A stretch of 15,661 bases of DNA from Tubulinosema ratisbonensis (taxonomy: Eukaryota > Microsporidia > Tubulinosematidae), in contig RCSS01000202.1 of NCBI GenBank assembly GCA_004000155.1, forward strand, positions 1 to 15,661. Reading direction: 5' to 3'. Made by a program: the position numbers and the translations under genes. Every line of letters begins with the position of its first letter. Position 1 is the first letter of the stretch. Positions 1 through 9,264 of the stretch are shown in pieces. The notes beneath the pieces were generated by a model. It was not told where the DNA came from and searched no databases. It worked only from the letters and a program-made list of their open reading frames with translations.

Positions 1-259
1 CAATTCTGGTTTCTAAACCTAAAACTAACCTCTAAATATAATTGTTGCCTTTGAATATAATTAAAAGCCATCTGAAATAGTAATGTATTTTTTTCTATGT
101 TCTTTAAAATAGTTTAATAAGATTACAGATTTTGATCATGTATATCTTTTCTTTATAACTCAATAAAAAAAAATAAAAGAAACTAAATTAAAATAAAATT
201 AAATAAATAAACTCATCTAAATAAATAAAATTCAATCAAATTTAGTATAAGTTCTAACC
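1..259. other. AT-rich flank, no gene seen
   Basis: No open frame or recognisable coding remnant was found here. It is the 3' flank of the minus-strand Merlin relic that ends at 260. A 13-base word (tctaaatataatt) at 31-43 recurs in the same orientation at 1085-1097, just outside the other end of that relic. It is too AT-rich and too long to be accepted as a target-site duplication. Confidence 0.5.
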
Positions 260-1059
260 TTAAACTTTGTTATTCCATTTACGAGCAATTTTTTTTAAAA
301 AACTGCTTGATTTTTTGTTCTTATATCTTTACGTCTTTTGATTATATATTATAAGCAATTATTGAATCATTCTACAACTTGTGTGTTTATACCTTTATTT
401 TTTGAAACTAAATCATATTTGCTACAGATGCTTCAATGCCTAAATTTTTTCTTAGTCAACCCAGTATAACTCTTATGTTCGTCTGTCCATATTACACTGT
501 CACTCAATACATTATTACAAATTATTGGTAAAATAGTAACAGGCACCTTATTATTGATCAAGTGGTATAAACTCTGGTAATTTTCCTTTCATATTCTACT
601 ATTCATAAGGCATCATACCCATTGCTAGATGCCTTTCTTCCATGGCTCTGTAATTTAGAATTAAGCATAGTTTCGTTTATTTGTATAATAGTTATCACAC
701 CTTTTATCTAAAAATCGCTAGGCCCTGTCAAATTCAAAAATTGTGAATTATTTTTTTAATTGTTGGTATTAAAATTTTAAGATTTTGATTACAAATTTAA
801 TCTGATATTATCAGACCATCTAGACAAAACTTTAAAAATATATTTAATTTCCAAATTGATGCCTTTAAAAAAACTACCTGTTATCAATGACTTTTTCTCT
901 CTTACTTTCACAAGAATAATTTTTACACCGCCATATATATCCGTCTTTATTTCCCAAAGATACCTTTAGCCGCATACGAGGACAGCAAACTTCGCATATC
1001 ATTTCTCTGTGTAGAAAATTATTATTTATTAGCCACATGATTAGTTCTTTTTTGTTCAT
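260..1059 (-). pseudogene. Dead Merlin/IS1595 (ISXO2-like) DNA transposase
   Basis: This is a broken transposase of the Merlin / IS1595 (ISXO2-like) family, cut-and-paste enzymes with an N-terminal zinc ribbon and an RNase-H-fold catalytic core. The first 61 codons are open and carry the ribbon: C22, C25/C26, then DGYIWRC (C45) and C50. A frameshift near 876 is followed in another frame by GSFFKGINLEIKY, the usual continuation. Further on come IQINETML, NGYDAL and IVEYERKITRVY, then after another shift VPVTILPIICNNVLSDSV, IWTDEHKSYTGL and GINTQVVE, and at the end KKIARKWNNKV. All are in the family's normal order. The first catalytic Asp (normally in a DE pair) reads Asn (NE), while the WTDEHKSY Asp and the QVVE Glu remain. 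At least three frameshifts and several stops make it non-functional. Terminal inverted repeats were not identified. Confidence 0.85.
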
Positions 1060-1178
1060 TGTTGTAATTTTTCTTTCTGATGTGTCTAAATATAATTAGG
1101 TCATTTTTTATATTAATTACTTTATATATTTATAATATATATATAATAATTTATTTTAGATTTAATTTACATGATTCA

Positions 1179-1547
1179 AGATTTTCTATCAGGTACAAGC
1201 TCTAAAATTCTGTTTTCATTGAATTTGTTAATACCACTTAAAATCCGTGAAAGCCTCGAAGTATCTTTTCGCTATATCCAATCATGTAGAAACATATTTT
1301 ACCGTATGATTTTTTTGACTTGGTTTTATACTATTCTATATAGAAGGTATAGTGAAAAGATCTTTGTATGTACTTTCCATCCTTAGGCAACAAAAAAATC
1401 CATCTAAATCAATTGTATGTTTTTTTATCGTTTTAATAAGATGATTTTTTTCTTTATTACTAGACCGTTAAAAATTGCGGTCTTATCAACTTACACTTAT
1501 AAATCCTTTCTCCCTATTTTTGAATATTTTTCTTCAAGCAAACTAAT
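1179..1547 (-). pseudogene. Second Merlin/IS1595-like transposase fragment (copy A)
   Basis: This degraded coding remnant probably comes from another Merlin/IS1595-type transposase. Reading minus from 1547 gives LLEEKYSKIGRKDL, two stops, then VDKTAIFNGLVI. The VD-x-T-A-I string sits where the family has its first catalytic DE pair, with E replaced by K. Later frames give LPKDGKYIQRSF and finally INKFNENRILELVPDRKS, resembling the conserved 'F...VPDR' segment. The part from 1350 to 1403 matches 11204-11257 (copy B) without gaps. It is broken by stops and an apparent insertion. The assignment rests on three short motifs in the right order; it could belong to another DDE family. A 71-codon open frame on the plus strand over the same bases is taken as a chance shadow. 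Confidence 0.4.
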
Positions 1548-1851
1548 AATTTAATTTTCATTTAAATATGTTGGAATGCTAGGCTCTCCTTTTGGTAGAT
1601 TCCAAGTTTAGAGGTTTAGATCAGAAAATCATCCATTAGTTTAAGGGGGTGAAAATATATAATACCTTTATTAAATAAATGATGGGTTTAAACATATACT
1701 AAATAAATGCCAATGTTGACCGACCACCATCTAACAAAATATAAATTAAATTGTTTTAGAAATATCACTTATATTTATATCTTGAAATTAGTCATGTTAA
1801 AAGCAGAAGAAACATTACTAATAATTTATTGCATATTGCCACCTTTACACC

Positions 1852-2928
1852 TTAAAATTTATAATCTGATTGCATCAATCTTTTGTTCCTACATTTATAG
1901 TTTTTACATGCAAATGATTTTAAATCAGAACCAGACTTAAAAAAATGTACCACACTAACGGAATAACGGGTGTGCAATTTGAACAGTAAATATTTTTCTA
2001 GTATATTTTAATCTAAAAGAAATTGTAACATGCACAAATAATTGTAAAATGTCTTAATAATAAATAAAAACTACTTTTATTTTATATATTTCCTTCATAT
2101 TTGTAATTTAAAATTTAATTATATTTTATACCAGCCCATAAAAATCAGTCTAAATCTTATAAGTCATTCAAAACTTTTTGTTAAAGTACTATTTAATTTG
2201 AAAATTTTAATTCTTAAAACACCTTGAGTTCTGAAATTTTCGAATTATAAGCGGATTACGTTTTCTTGGTCACATTATACCCCAAAAAAATTTAATGCAT
2301 TCTTTTGATAACTTTCCAAGCAAAAATTTTTAGTCTCGAATTTTAATTTTGAATTCAATAAAAACTATTAAAACAATCTAGTATCATCTCCATTAAAAAT
2401 GCTTCCGAACTGTAATCTTATATAATTTTTTTCCATGTGTTTTTTATGCAATTTTTGGCTACGCCTACATAGACCGATATTATTATTCACTAATTGTACC
2501 TATAGCGATANTGTTGCGCTTTTAAATCATCGGTAGATACATACATAAGTGCATTGAAATCTTTTATTTTAAAAGAATCGGTAAAAAAAATTTACATTAA
2601 AGCTTAAAAGATATGTTGAAATGAATATGCTTTAATTTTGAAGTTTTTAAACCACATTGTTAGCTTGTTTTTTATTTTTGTAGTATATTTTTTTGTGTTT
2701 GTGTTTTTTTGAGAAAATTTTGATATTGAAACAGATGATTGCATCTTCCTCTTTCCAAATTCTAGTTATACTTAAGCTGCTTATATTCATATATTTAACT
2801 TTACTGCTCTGTGGTATTCCACCTTTAAGTTCCTTTATTATTTCTGTCTTTTCAGCGGGTTTATACTGTTTTCTAAGCTGTTCATTTTTCATAATGTGTA
2901 AAAAAATGTTGCTTATAATCAATTCCAT
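1852..2928 (-). pseudogene. Dead pogo/Tigger (CENP-B-like) transposase
   Basis: This is a transposase relic of the pogo/Tigger branch of Tc1/mariner. The first 93 codons (2928-2647) are open and hold a CENP-B-type N-terminal helix-turn-helix: KQYKPAEKTEIIKEL, then QSSKVKYMNISSLSITRIWK (about residues 20-59). The same reading frame then continues to 1852 through about fourteen stop codons, with no frameshift. It still shows family motifs in order: FNGDDTRLF (normally YN-DETGLF), KFETKNFCLESYQK, FLFIIKTFYN (where the second catalytic DN has become KT), NILEKYLLFKLHTRYSVSVV (normally LP-NTTS...QP) and FKSGSDLKSFACKNYK (D-G-I..FK..Y). The C-terminal part cannot be followed below about 1850. Met13 is an alternative start. 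It is clearly inactive, and decay by substitution alone suggests an old insertion. Confidence 0.78.
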
Positions 2929-3557
2929 TATAAAAAATATTGATACGGTTTATATAGCAATTGAATAAATTTTTTTAAAGTTTATTTAAAAAAAGATTTT
3001 CTTTTAAAGATGGTTAATTGGTCAGTTTAAAAATACCTTAAATGCTACGAAATTAAAATAGATTTATTTGAATATCTCTTTATAAATCAAAAATGTTACA
3101 AAATTTATAATTTAATCAAGAAGACACATAAAATTATTTAGACAAAGTCTTACTAATAATTGTACTTATTGTTCTTTCTATAAAATACTTTTTATTTTTT
3201 ATAATAAGAATTTAATTTATACTAGTGTTTAAACCATCCATGTCAGCATTTATTGTTAAATGTTTAGATGAAAAATCATTTACTGATACAAGTACTTATT
3301 ATTTAAAATAAATATAAAAAATTTAAATCCGAAGTAGTTAACATAAAGACTTATTATTTTTTTATGTTCTTTGCCCTATATCATTCTTGTTGTGATGTTG
3401 GATTGTTGTGTGATGTAATGAGTGATGACCTTTGTAAGAATGTTTAAATTGTTTCACAAGCCATAAATGCAATCAAAAATTCCTCAAATGATCGGTTAAT
3501 TTATTTAAATCTCAAATACCTAGCTTTAAATAAAATATGATTTCTAAAAATACCAAA
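2929..3557. other. AT-rich spacer, nothing recognised
   Basis: This spacer lies between the Tigger and Tc1-like relics. A somewhat less AT-rich patch at 3361-3470 was read in all frames and gave no family motif. No RNA gene, tandem repeat or intact open frame was seen. A single ambiguous base lies nearby at 3724. Confidence 0.4.
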
Positions 3558-3789
3558 ATGAAAACAAACAGTGTTAAAAAGCTTACCAGTAAAGACCCTT
3601 CCACTAAACTAATTAATACAGAGATATCTTGAGCAAGTTTACTAATATGAGTTTACTTCAAATTGATTTACAAAACAAAGTAGAATGCCTCTAATGCTAA
3701 GTTGCAAATCCTTTTATTTATTTNCATGCATTATATGAGAAATTTACTTTATTAAGCTAGATTTTGAGTACAATATAGAGTTATGTTAA
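3558..3789 (+). pseudogene. Tc1/mariner-like transposase remnant (DNA-binding part)
   Basis: From an ATG at 3558 one frame runs through five stops to about 3789 and resembles the second helix-turn-helix of Tc1-type transposases. It reads KKLTSKDPSTKLINTEIS (matching 'kdP..t..eI...l'), then NASNAKLQILLF, then HYMRNLLY-stop-ARF. That is the order 'gl.ar.a..KPlLs..H...RL.fA' expected just before the catalytic core. No catalytic DDE segment could be followed further downstream. Only 24 codons precede the first stop, so this is not a working gene. The assignment is a motif-order argument and should be checked by profile search with stops masked. Confidence 0.4.
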
Positions 3790-4310
3790 TTATATTCAAA
3801 AAATCTAAGTAATATCGAAGAATATTTAAATATTCTCACGAATAATTTTAGAATTTTCAAAGTCATTCGAGGGTAGGATTTTATAAAAAATTCATTTTAA
3901 TTAAAAATATATTATTAAAATTTTCAGAATATTTTAAAATCAAAGATGTGCCCATGAAGTTTAATATATTATAACATGGTATATTATAATTTAATTTTTT
4001 ATTATATTTAATATTATTTTAATATGAAAAGTATTGAGAACAAAAACTTGTTGAATATAATTAAAATTTTTTAATTTTAAAATGAAATATTATGAATATA
4101 TTGTTTTAATTTAATTGTGAAAATAAAAGGAAAAAAATAAATTTTCTATAACAAAACCTGGCTAATAAACATTGACATTATGAGTGAGTTACAACTTTAT
4201 AAAATTTCAGGATGTCAAAAAACAAGTTTTATTGTTTGTTTAAATACTAATGGATAAATCCTCAAAGCATTTTTATAATTTTTTTTGCAAGTTTCCATCT
4301 TTGTATTTTT
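3790..4310. other. AT-rich spacer before Harbinger relic
   Basis: No gene was seen. A 16-base perfect palindrome (gaatatttaaatattc) lies at 3820-3835, but such palindromes are expected by chance in A/T-only runs. The missing N-terminus and left end of the Harbinger element should lie here; no terminal inverted repeat could be paired by eye with sequence right of 5547. Confidence 0.35.
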
Positions 4311-4952
4311 TTGTGTCACACGCATGAAGATTTGAAAAAATTAGAAAAATTTCGGGATTTAAAAATCCTTTATTTGGACGATTGTAATAAAACGTCAGAG
4401 ATATTTTATAGTCTGGCACAAAAAGAAATAAAACTTCCAGAAAAAACAAGTTTGCACGGCTTAGACAATTTTTTTTATTTTATAGGTAATCTATCAAACA
4501 TGGTTTCTGCTATAGATGGAACTTATATCCCTATCCAAGGTTTGTGAAAAATTATGCTCTATATTATAACAGAAAGTCTTTGTACCAAATAAATTTCTTG
4601 TTTGCCGTTGTTTGTTTCATGTGCTTTCGCTATGTTGCTTGTATATTCTGGCCCGCCCATGAAACTAGAATTTTTAGAAACTCTTCACTACGTAATTTTA
4701 CAAAAAGAATTTCTCTCGAAGGCTTGAATGTCGTAGTCAATGCAACATATAAATCTATTTCTGTGTACTACACTCGTCTTGTCTGATAATAAAGAGTTGA
4801 ATTTAAATGTGGAAAAACATAGAGCTATAGTCGAAAACAGCTTTGTATTGTTTAAAGAAAAAATTAAAAGTATCAGCACTTTAATTTACAATAAAAAAAA
4901 ACAAATATTTAATGATAATAGGAAGTCTTTGGATAAATACACACATTTTTAA
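4311..4952 (+). pseudogene. Dead PIF/Harbinger transposase (DDE_Tnp_4 type)
   Basis: This is the catalytic part of a PIF/Harbinger nuclease, now split over three frames. Frame one (4311-4547) has KLPEKTSLHGLDNFFYFIG followed by the signature SAIDGTYIPIQG, which contains the first catalytic Asp. After a shift, 4544-4786 reads NYALYYNRKSLYQINFLFAV (the 'yinRK...siN' segment), then FWPAHETRIFRNSSLR. There the usual catalytic HD is HE. VVNATYK follows, with Asn where the family has D in 'D..Y'. A third frame (4740-4952) reads ELNLNVEKHRAIVENSFVLF, the 'N..h...R..vE..F' segment with the catalytic Glu. The open frame at 4311 begins with TTG, not ATG, and the N-terminus is missing. Two frameshifts and changed catalytic residues show that it is dead. 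It faces the Myb-like accessory gene, 27 bases away. Confidence 0.85.
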
Positions 4953-4979
4953 ATAAAAAATAACTAGATAATTATTAAA

Positions 4980-5547
4980 TTATTTGAACCTTTTTTTTAA
5001 AAATTTAAATTTAACAAATTTTTGGCCTGCGAGTTTCATTTTCTTTTTGAAATTTTCTTCTACATATTTATATCGAGCATTATGTATCTCAGACTCCATC
5101 TTCTTTAGTATTAATTCTAGCAATTTAGTTTTCACGCCCCTATTTTTTTCTTTATACTCAATAATAAATTCTCTTTTATCTGTACAAAAATATTAAGCGA
5201 AATTCCTCAGTTTGTCAAAGTTACCTCTTTTTCCACACCACATCTAAAATAATTGGCTGATAAGCTTTTACTTTGTTTAAAAGAGAGTCATTAAACCTTT
5301 TAAAATACAACCATGTTATCTTTCCAGCACCAGAATGTTTATTTTCTGTCAAAGCAACTCTCGAACTCGCAAGTAAATTGTTATACTTGCTTCTAAAGTG
5401 TTGAGTAAATGTTGGCCCGCCAAAATAATCCGCAACTTTTTCCTAAAGTTTCATTAATAATCTAAGGTTGATCTTAGTGTTTTGAAAACTTTCTTGTGTT
5501 TTTGAGTCAAGCTTTAGATCAATAAGCTTTTCTGTTAGCTTTTTATT
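4980..5547 (-). pseudogene. Broken Myb/SANT-like accessory gene of the Harbinger element
   Basis: PIF/Harbinger elements carry a second gene for a Myb/SANT-like DNA-binding protein that helps the transposase find the element ends. Minus-strand reading from 5547 gives KLTEKLIDLKLDSKTQESF, a stop at 5445-5443, then EKVADYFGGPTFTQHFRSKY, NNLLASSRVALTENKHSGAG and KITWLYFKRFND, ending at a stop at 5223. This is the trihelix/SANT pattern with FRSKYNNL and SGxG...W. A frame change near 5190 leads to a second piece (5180-4980), a lysine-rich probably coiled-coil tail: DKREFIIEYKEKNRGVKTKL, LELILKKMESEIHNARYKYV and so on, ending at TAA 4982-4980. The gene is convergent with the transposase, with 27 bases between stops. 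One internal stop plus one frameshift is lighter damage than in the neighbouring relics. Confidence 0.75.
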
Positions 5548-6004
5548 CTATTTTTTTACATAAGGAATTTAAATTAATTATTTTTTAAATATTTGGATTC
5601 TAGTAATATCTAATATATTAAAATTTTTTTAAATATTAAAAAGTTTCTAATATATTTGAAAGTTCCGAAGATATTTTTAACAAATTTTATTATAAAAAAT
5701 TATTCTAATACATTAAAAAAAAGTTATATCAGAATAAAGTGAATTAAACATATTTATCTAATCTATAAAATTTTTAATGATTTTTAAGAGAAATACTTAA
5801 AAGGTTTTTATGGCTTTAAAAAATTATATCTATAGTTATAAAAAAGAATTTAAAAATTTTAATACACGAAACATTGCTAACAAGCCTAAAAGTTTTAATT
5901 TAAAACCTTAACTATATTTTAGGGGTAAAGATAATTTTCAAATAAATTGTTCGCCCAAATCTGGATAAACTTGAAACACTGTTAGGAACATACAAATAAC
6001 CATT
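5548..6004. other. AT-rich spacer, nothing recognised
   Basis: This spacer should contain the right end of the Harbinger element. It is dominated by A/T runs. No inverted repeat matching the left side, no open frame and no RNA gene was seen. Confidence 0.35.
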
Positions 6005-6925
6005 TAGAACAACTCGCTGTGTTTTTTACAAACAGTAAGCCTTTTGGCAAGAAAAAGATATATAATAAATTGAATTTTATGGCAAATTAGAAAGAACGAC
6101 ACGAATGTATTTATATTAACAGGGTCTGCTAATAATATTCTAAAAAATCTACATCCTTTGATAACTCTAATTAAGAACATGAAAAGAAGGAAAGCTATAT
6201 AACAAGTTACACCAAAAAGGGGTTCATATTATTTAATATTTTTCAGACATTACCTAAATTTAAATTTTTTATAAATGACTTTATGTATCAATACCAGCTA
6301 TTAACAAGATTTTCTTTAACTCAGTTCTGTGTATTAAACTTAAACTTTCGCCATTTTTAAAAAGAAAATTAAAAACTAATAAATTTTTTAAATCATATGA
6401 CTTGAACATTTTCCTGAAGACAGACTTTTTGTTGATTGCAAAGTATTTAAGATAACCAGGCTAAATGAGCATTCTTTAATTTTTAGCGTTTTTTAAGTAT
6501 GCATTTTATGTACTGTGTTGAAAGAGAAGTTGCCAAAATACTTAACGGTCATGTAGTTTTTCAAGTGAAATCATACCAGTGGTCTTCCATAATATTTTCT
6601 TTTTAAAAAAAGCTGAATGTTACTGATTATTAAAACAAAACGATTATTTGAAAAAAATATACAACATAATCAGGTTTAAATTGTGAATCTTTGTAACGAT
6701 AAAATGTATTTAGGGAGAAAAAAATTTCAGAATAATCGTACATAAAAAGAAGGAAGCGACAAATCAAGCAATTAAAGAATCAATCGGAAGAATAATAATC
6801 TAAAACTTCTTTGGGGCATTAAATGTTGTTTAAAATTACAGTGGACTAACTAGGAGGCACATTGAAAGCCTGTAAATCTTTTTAAAATGTTATCTAAACT
6901 TTACTGATTTTCATACAAAATTTCA
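6005..6925 (+). pseudogene. MULE-like (Mutator) transposase remnant
   Basis: Three coding-like patches appear in the order expected of a Mutator-like transposase. At 6080-6202 a 40-codon stretch starts with WQIRKNDTNVFILTGSANNI and continues LKNLHPLITLIKN. This resembles a FLYWCH zinc finger (W.C.....C.A...T....il...H.H) with its Cys/His ligands mutated. At 6410-6496, in the same frame, FPEDRLFVDCKVFKITRLNE resembles the MULE core start 'wFvDgTFk..P..f.Ql'. At about 6843-6917, in another frame, GLTRRHIESL, a stop, then IFLKCYLNFTDFH resembles 'NN.iE..h..lk....hP'. The intervening sequence is full of stops. Each patch alone is weak, and the shared strand, order and spacing are the argument. 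Confidence 0.4.
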
Positions 6926-7669
6926 TCTATAAAGAAATGTTGATTTAGATTTCTATCCAAAAATGTGTAATTATGATAAAATTTTTCCAATAAAAGACTT
7001 GATGACGAAAATCAAAAATATAATGAATATTATAAATTTTCACGTGAATTTAATGATGTTTAAAGAGAAAAGAGATGATAATTTAAATAAATAATTAAAT
7101 ATAAAAATTTTACTACTTTTTTTCGATATATTTAGTTTTTGATTTATATTAAGTTTTTTCAAGATTTTAAATAGTTTTTTTGAAAATAGAAACGCATTAA
7201 ATTAAAATAAAATTTTTAAATCCAAAAGAATAGTTTTATATCTAAAAATATATTTATAAATATAATAATGCATTTATATTTGAATATATTGCTTTTTTTA
7301 AAAATTTTCTGTTGATCAAACATCCGAAACATTAAAACTACAAATACATTTTATAAAACAAACAATGTTTTCTAAAAATAACTGCTTTCATTTATACAAT
7401 TTTAGCTACATTGATGTCTCAAACATAAATAACCTTAACAAAAGAAAGAGTATGAGAGGAATGGACTTATAGTAAATTACTAAAAGCATAGACGTAGAAA
7501 ATATAATATTTTGTCGAATCCCCAAAATGTAATTTCTCGACGTAAAATGTAAACTTTTGCCGGTATTGATAGAATGAGGCAGATAAATTGCTATATCAAT
7601 ATGAGTTAGTAGAAATCAAATGTTTATATAATAAACTTTGATGATGTCTGAGAGCAGTTTAAAAAGTAA
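6926..7669. other. AT-rich spacer, nothing recognised
   Basis: Low-complexity A/T sequence at 7080-7300 is followed by slightly more mixed sequence at 7380-7660. It was read in all frames without finding a family motif longer than a few residues. No intact gene was seen. Confidence 0.35.
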
Positions 7670-8158
7670 GTTACTCGGATGATTAAAGACGATAGAAGAT
7701 CTAAAATTTTAAAGGATTTAAACAAATGTCCATAAAAAGTTTAGCCCCCATTGAAATCACATAGGAGTGCATGCATAAAATTTAAAACAATGATAAAAGG
7801 GTTTTTCTTGTTTTGTTTCTAGACTTTTTGTAAAAAACTTGTAATATAATCGCAATATCTTCTTTAAATAAGTAATATAAAATATCATGAAATATGAGTT
7901 GATTTGATCATCGTTTCGATTACAATCTTCCCTAAGATGAATTTTTGTATTTAACTAGGAAAACTCTACCATTAAAGGAATCATCCTGCAACATAACAAA
8001 ATTTGAGTAAACTTGTTAGTATATAAAAATGTGAAAATAATGTCAAACGCTAAATACATAATATGTATGAGGGAACAATACGTTTTAAAGGTCGAAAAGG
8101 TAGAAAACAATATTAAAATGTTTTTTACAAAAACATAATGAAGAGAATAGAAATATAA
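7670..8158 (+). pseudogene. Second Tc1/mariner-like transposase remnant
   Basis: One plus-strand frame, interrupted by many stops, keeps an order typical of Tc1/mariner enzymes. It has a helix-turn-helix-like VTRMIKDDRRSKILKDLNK (from 7670). About 70 codons later comes VDLIIVSITIFP, resembling 'w..ViFSDEt.F' with the catalytic DE collapsed to a single Ile. Then come LGKLYH, RNHPAT and QNLSKLVSI ('vwR..ge.y......T.k.....v'), and finally IHNMYEGTIRF and QY-stop-NVFYKNIMKRIE ('i.fi.G.mn...Y..iL..nl'). All pieces share one frame, which argues against chance. The downstream DNa..H and NP.E segments were not found. A 73-codon minus-strand open frame at 7955-8176 lies over the same bases and is regarded as a shadow. 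Confidence 0.38.
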
Positions 8159-8536
8159 ATTATAGAAGGTATACAATAAATATTTAAAGAAATGAAGGCT
8201 TTAAAAGTTAAATTCAATTAATCATAAAAGTATAATACATTAATTTTAATATTAACAATAAAATATACAGAACTTTGTTGATACGTGAGCTTCTTATAAT
8301 TATTTAAGATTAAATAGTATAAGATAAAGCAAGAAGATTACAACGAACTCAAATATGATTTAAACAATTAATATGAACAATAAACATAGGGCTAAGTAAA
8401 TTAAAACTCATAATTATATAAGTAATACATATTTCAAATCCCTTATGTTCGTAATTTTTTGTATAAGGATTATTTCCAGATTAACTATTAGAATATACTA
8501 TGACAAAATTTGATTAAAAGAAAACGTGATAACAAA
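8159..8536. other. AT-rich spacer, nothing recognised
   Basis: No open frame of note, no RNA gene and no clear repeat. It would hold the C-terminal end of the Tc1-like relic, but no catalytic motif could be read. Confidence 0.35.
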
Positions 8537-8683
8537 ATGATATATAAATTTTCTTTTTTTCTTAAGACGACGAAACGCTTACGGGAAGGATTTTTAGCAA
8601 AGGATGATCCAAGATGTGATGTGGAAGTGTCTTGGTTAATATTTTACCCAAGAATAGAGAATCTCTATAAAAATCTTTGTTAA
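8537..8683 (+). CDS. Small unrecognised open frame (48 codons), possibly a relic
   Basis: An ATG at 8537 opens a 48-codon frame ending in TAA at 8681-8683. The central part (KTTKRLREGFLAKDDPRCDV, then EVSWLIFYPRIENLYKN) is charged, has mixed composition and is encoded by DNA clearly richer in G+C than its surroundings. This makes it look like real or once-real coding sequence rather than a random open frame. I do not recognise the family. Given its position among transposon relics it is most simply a surviving fragment of another mobile element. No promoter-like signal was noted. Confidence 0.25.
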   Translation: MIYKFSFFLKTTKRLREGFLAKDDPRCDVEVSWLIFYPRIENLYKNLC

Positions 8684-9078
8684 GCCTTTTATATAAAATA
8701 TAAACTTTTATTTACAAGACACATGTGGTAAAATATGTTTTTACATATTAGACATATCGCAAGATACTGCTAGTCTTTTACAACCTTAAAACACCGATTT
8801 GGTCTTTTACAGCCCAAATTCTATCTTATCTTCCAGACTTTGGTTACAAAATTTAAATTTCTTTTTACCTTGATAACATAAAGATGTGTGTTTCACTACT
8901 ACCACTACAAGGTACTCTGCTATTGCTAACATATTCTCTATGGATATTTTCGATATCGTTCACTAAACTTTATGTGTCGTTTTATAAATCTTTTCACACG
9001 AGCCTATTAGCGTCCATAAACCCAGTATTGCTTAATACATATCTGTATATAAATGATTATAAAAAGTCTTGATAAAAA
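8684..9078. other. Spacer with a hydrophobic open frame of doubtful meaning
   Basis: A 62-codon frame starts with ATG at 8884 and ends at 9072. It is Leu/Ser/Tyr-rich and in the same frame as the Merlin-like remnant that follows from 9079. Its last residues (YLYINDYKKS) would fall where that family has 'w.fGgi.r.t'. It may therefore be the degraded upstream part of that relic rather than a separate gene. Nothing else was seen. Confidence 0.3.
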
Positions 9079-9264
9079 ATTTTTTTCTATTTTATTTTTA
9101 GAAATGATTTATTTAATGTAAATGTCTTGAAAAATCTTCTCAAACAATATACTTAAATCTTATATATAAACCCTTGCGATACATGGGCTGGTTACAAAAT
9201 ATTTATAAAAAATTTCTACAAAGCACATATAATAAAAAGTCACTATAAGAAAACCAATATAATA
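9079..9264 (+). pseudogene. Third Merlin/IS1595-like transposase fragment
   Basis: Plus-strand reading gives FFYFIFRNDLFNVNVLKNLL, KQYT, a stop, ILYINP and then CDTWAGYKIFIKNFYKAHII, KSHYKK. This follows the core of ISXO2/Merlin transposases: 'Ff..v..R....L...l..yi..gs.i.tD.W.gY..l....y.H..vnHs'. The catalytic Asp of the D-x-W-x-G-Y motif is present (DTWAGY at 9178-9195). One stop lies inside, two stops lie just upstream at 9070-9075, and the C-terminal 'htn.iE' motif could not be found, so it is a dead fragment. It is on the opposite strand to the relic at 260-1059 and its wording differs, so it is an independent insertion. Confidence 0.5.

Noticed and set aside
31..1097. 13-base direct repeat (tctaaatataatt at 31-43 and 1085-1097) around the Merlin relic as a target-site duplication
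   Set aside because: Merlin duplications are usually 8-9 bases, no inverted termini adjoin it, and 13-mers of A/T recur by chance here.
1707..1940. 77-codon plus-strand open frame
   Set aside because: It overlaps the C-terminal part of the minus-strand Tigger relic and shows no domain-like pattern.
2693..2968. 91-codon plus-strand open frame with hydrophobic content
   Set aside because: It lies opposite the Tigger N-terminal coding stretch, whose CENP-B-type helix-turn-helix is clearly the meaningful strand.
4984..5196. 70-codon plus-strand open frame after the Harbinger transposase
   Set aside because: It is antisense to the lysine-rich tail of the Myb/SANT-like accessory ORF.
7955..8176. 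73-codon minus-strand Phe/Tyr/Leu-rich frame resembling a membrane protein
   Set aside because: The opposite strand carries ordered Tc1-like motifs; stop codons of that strand read as Leu here, which explains the open frame.
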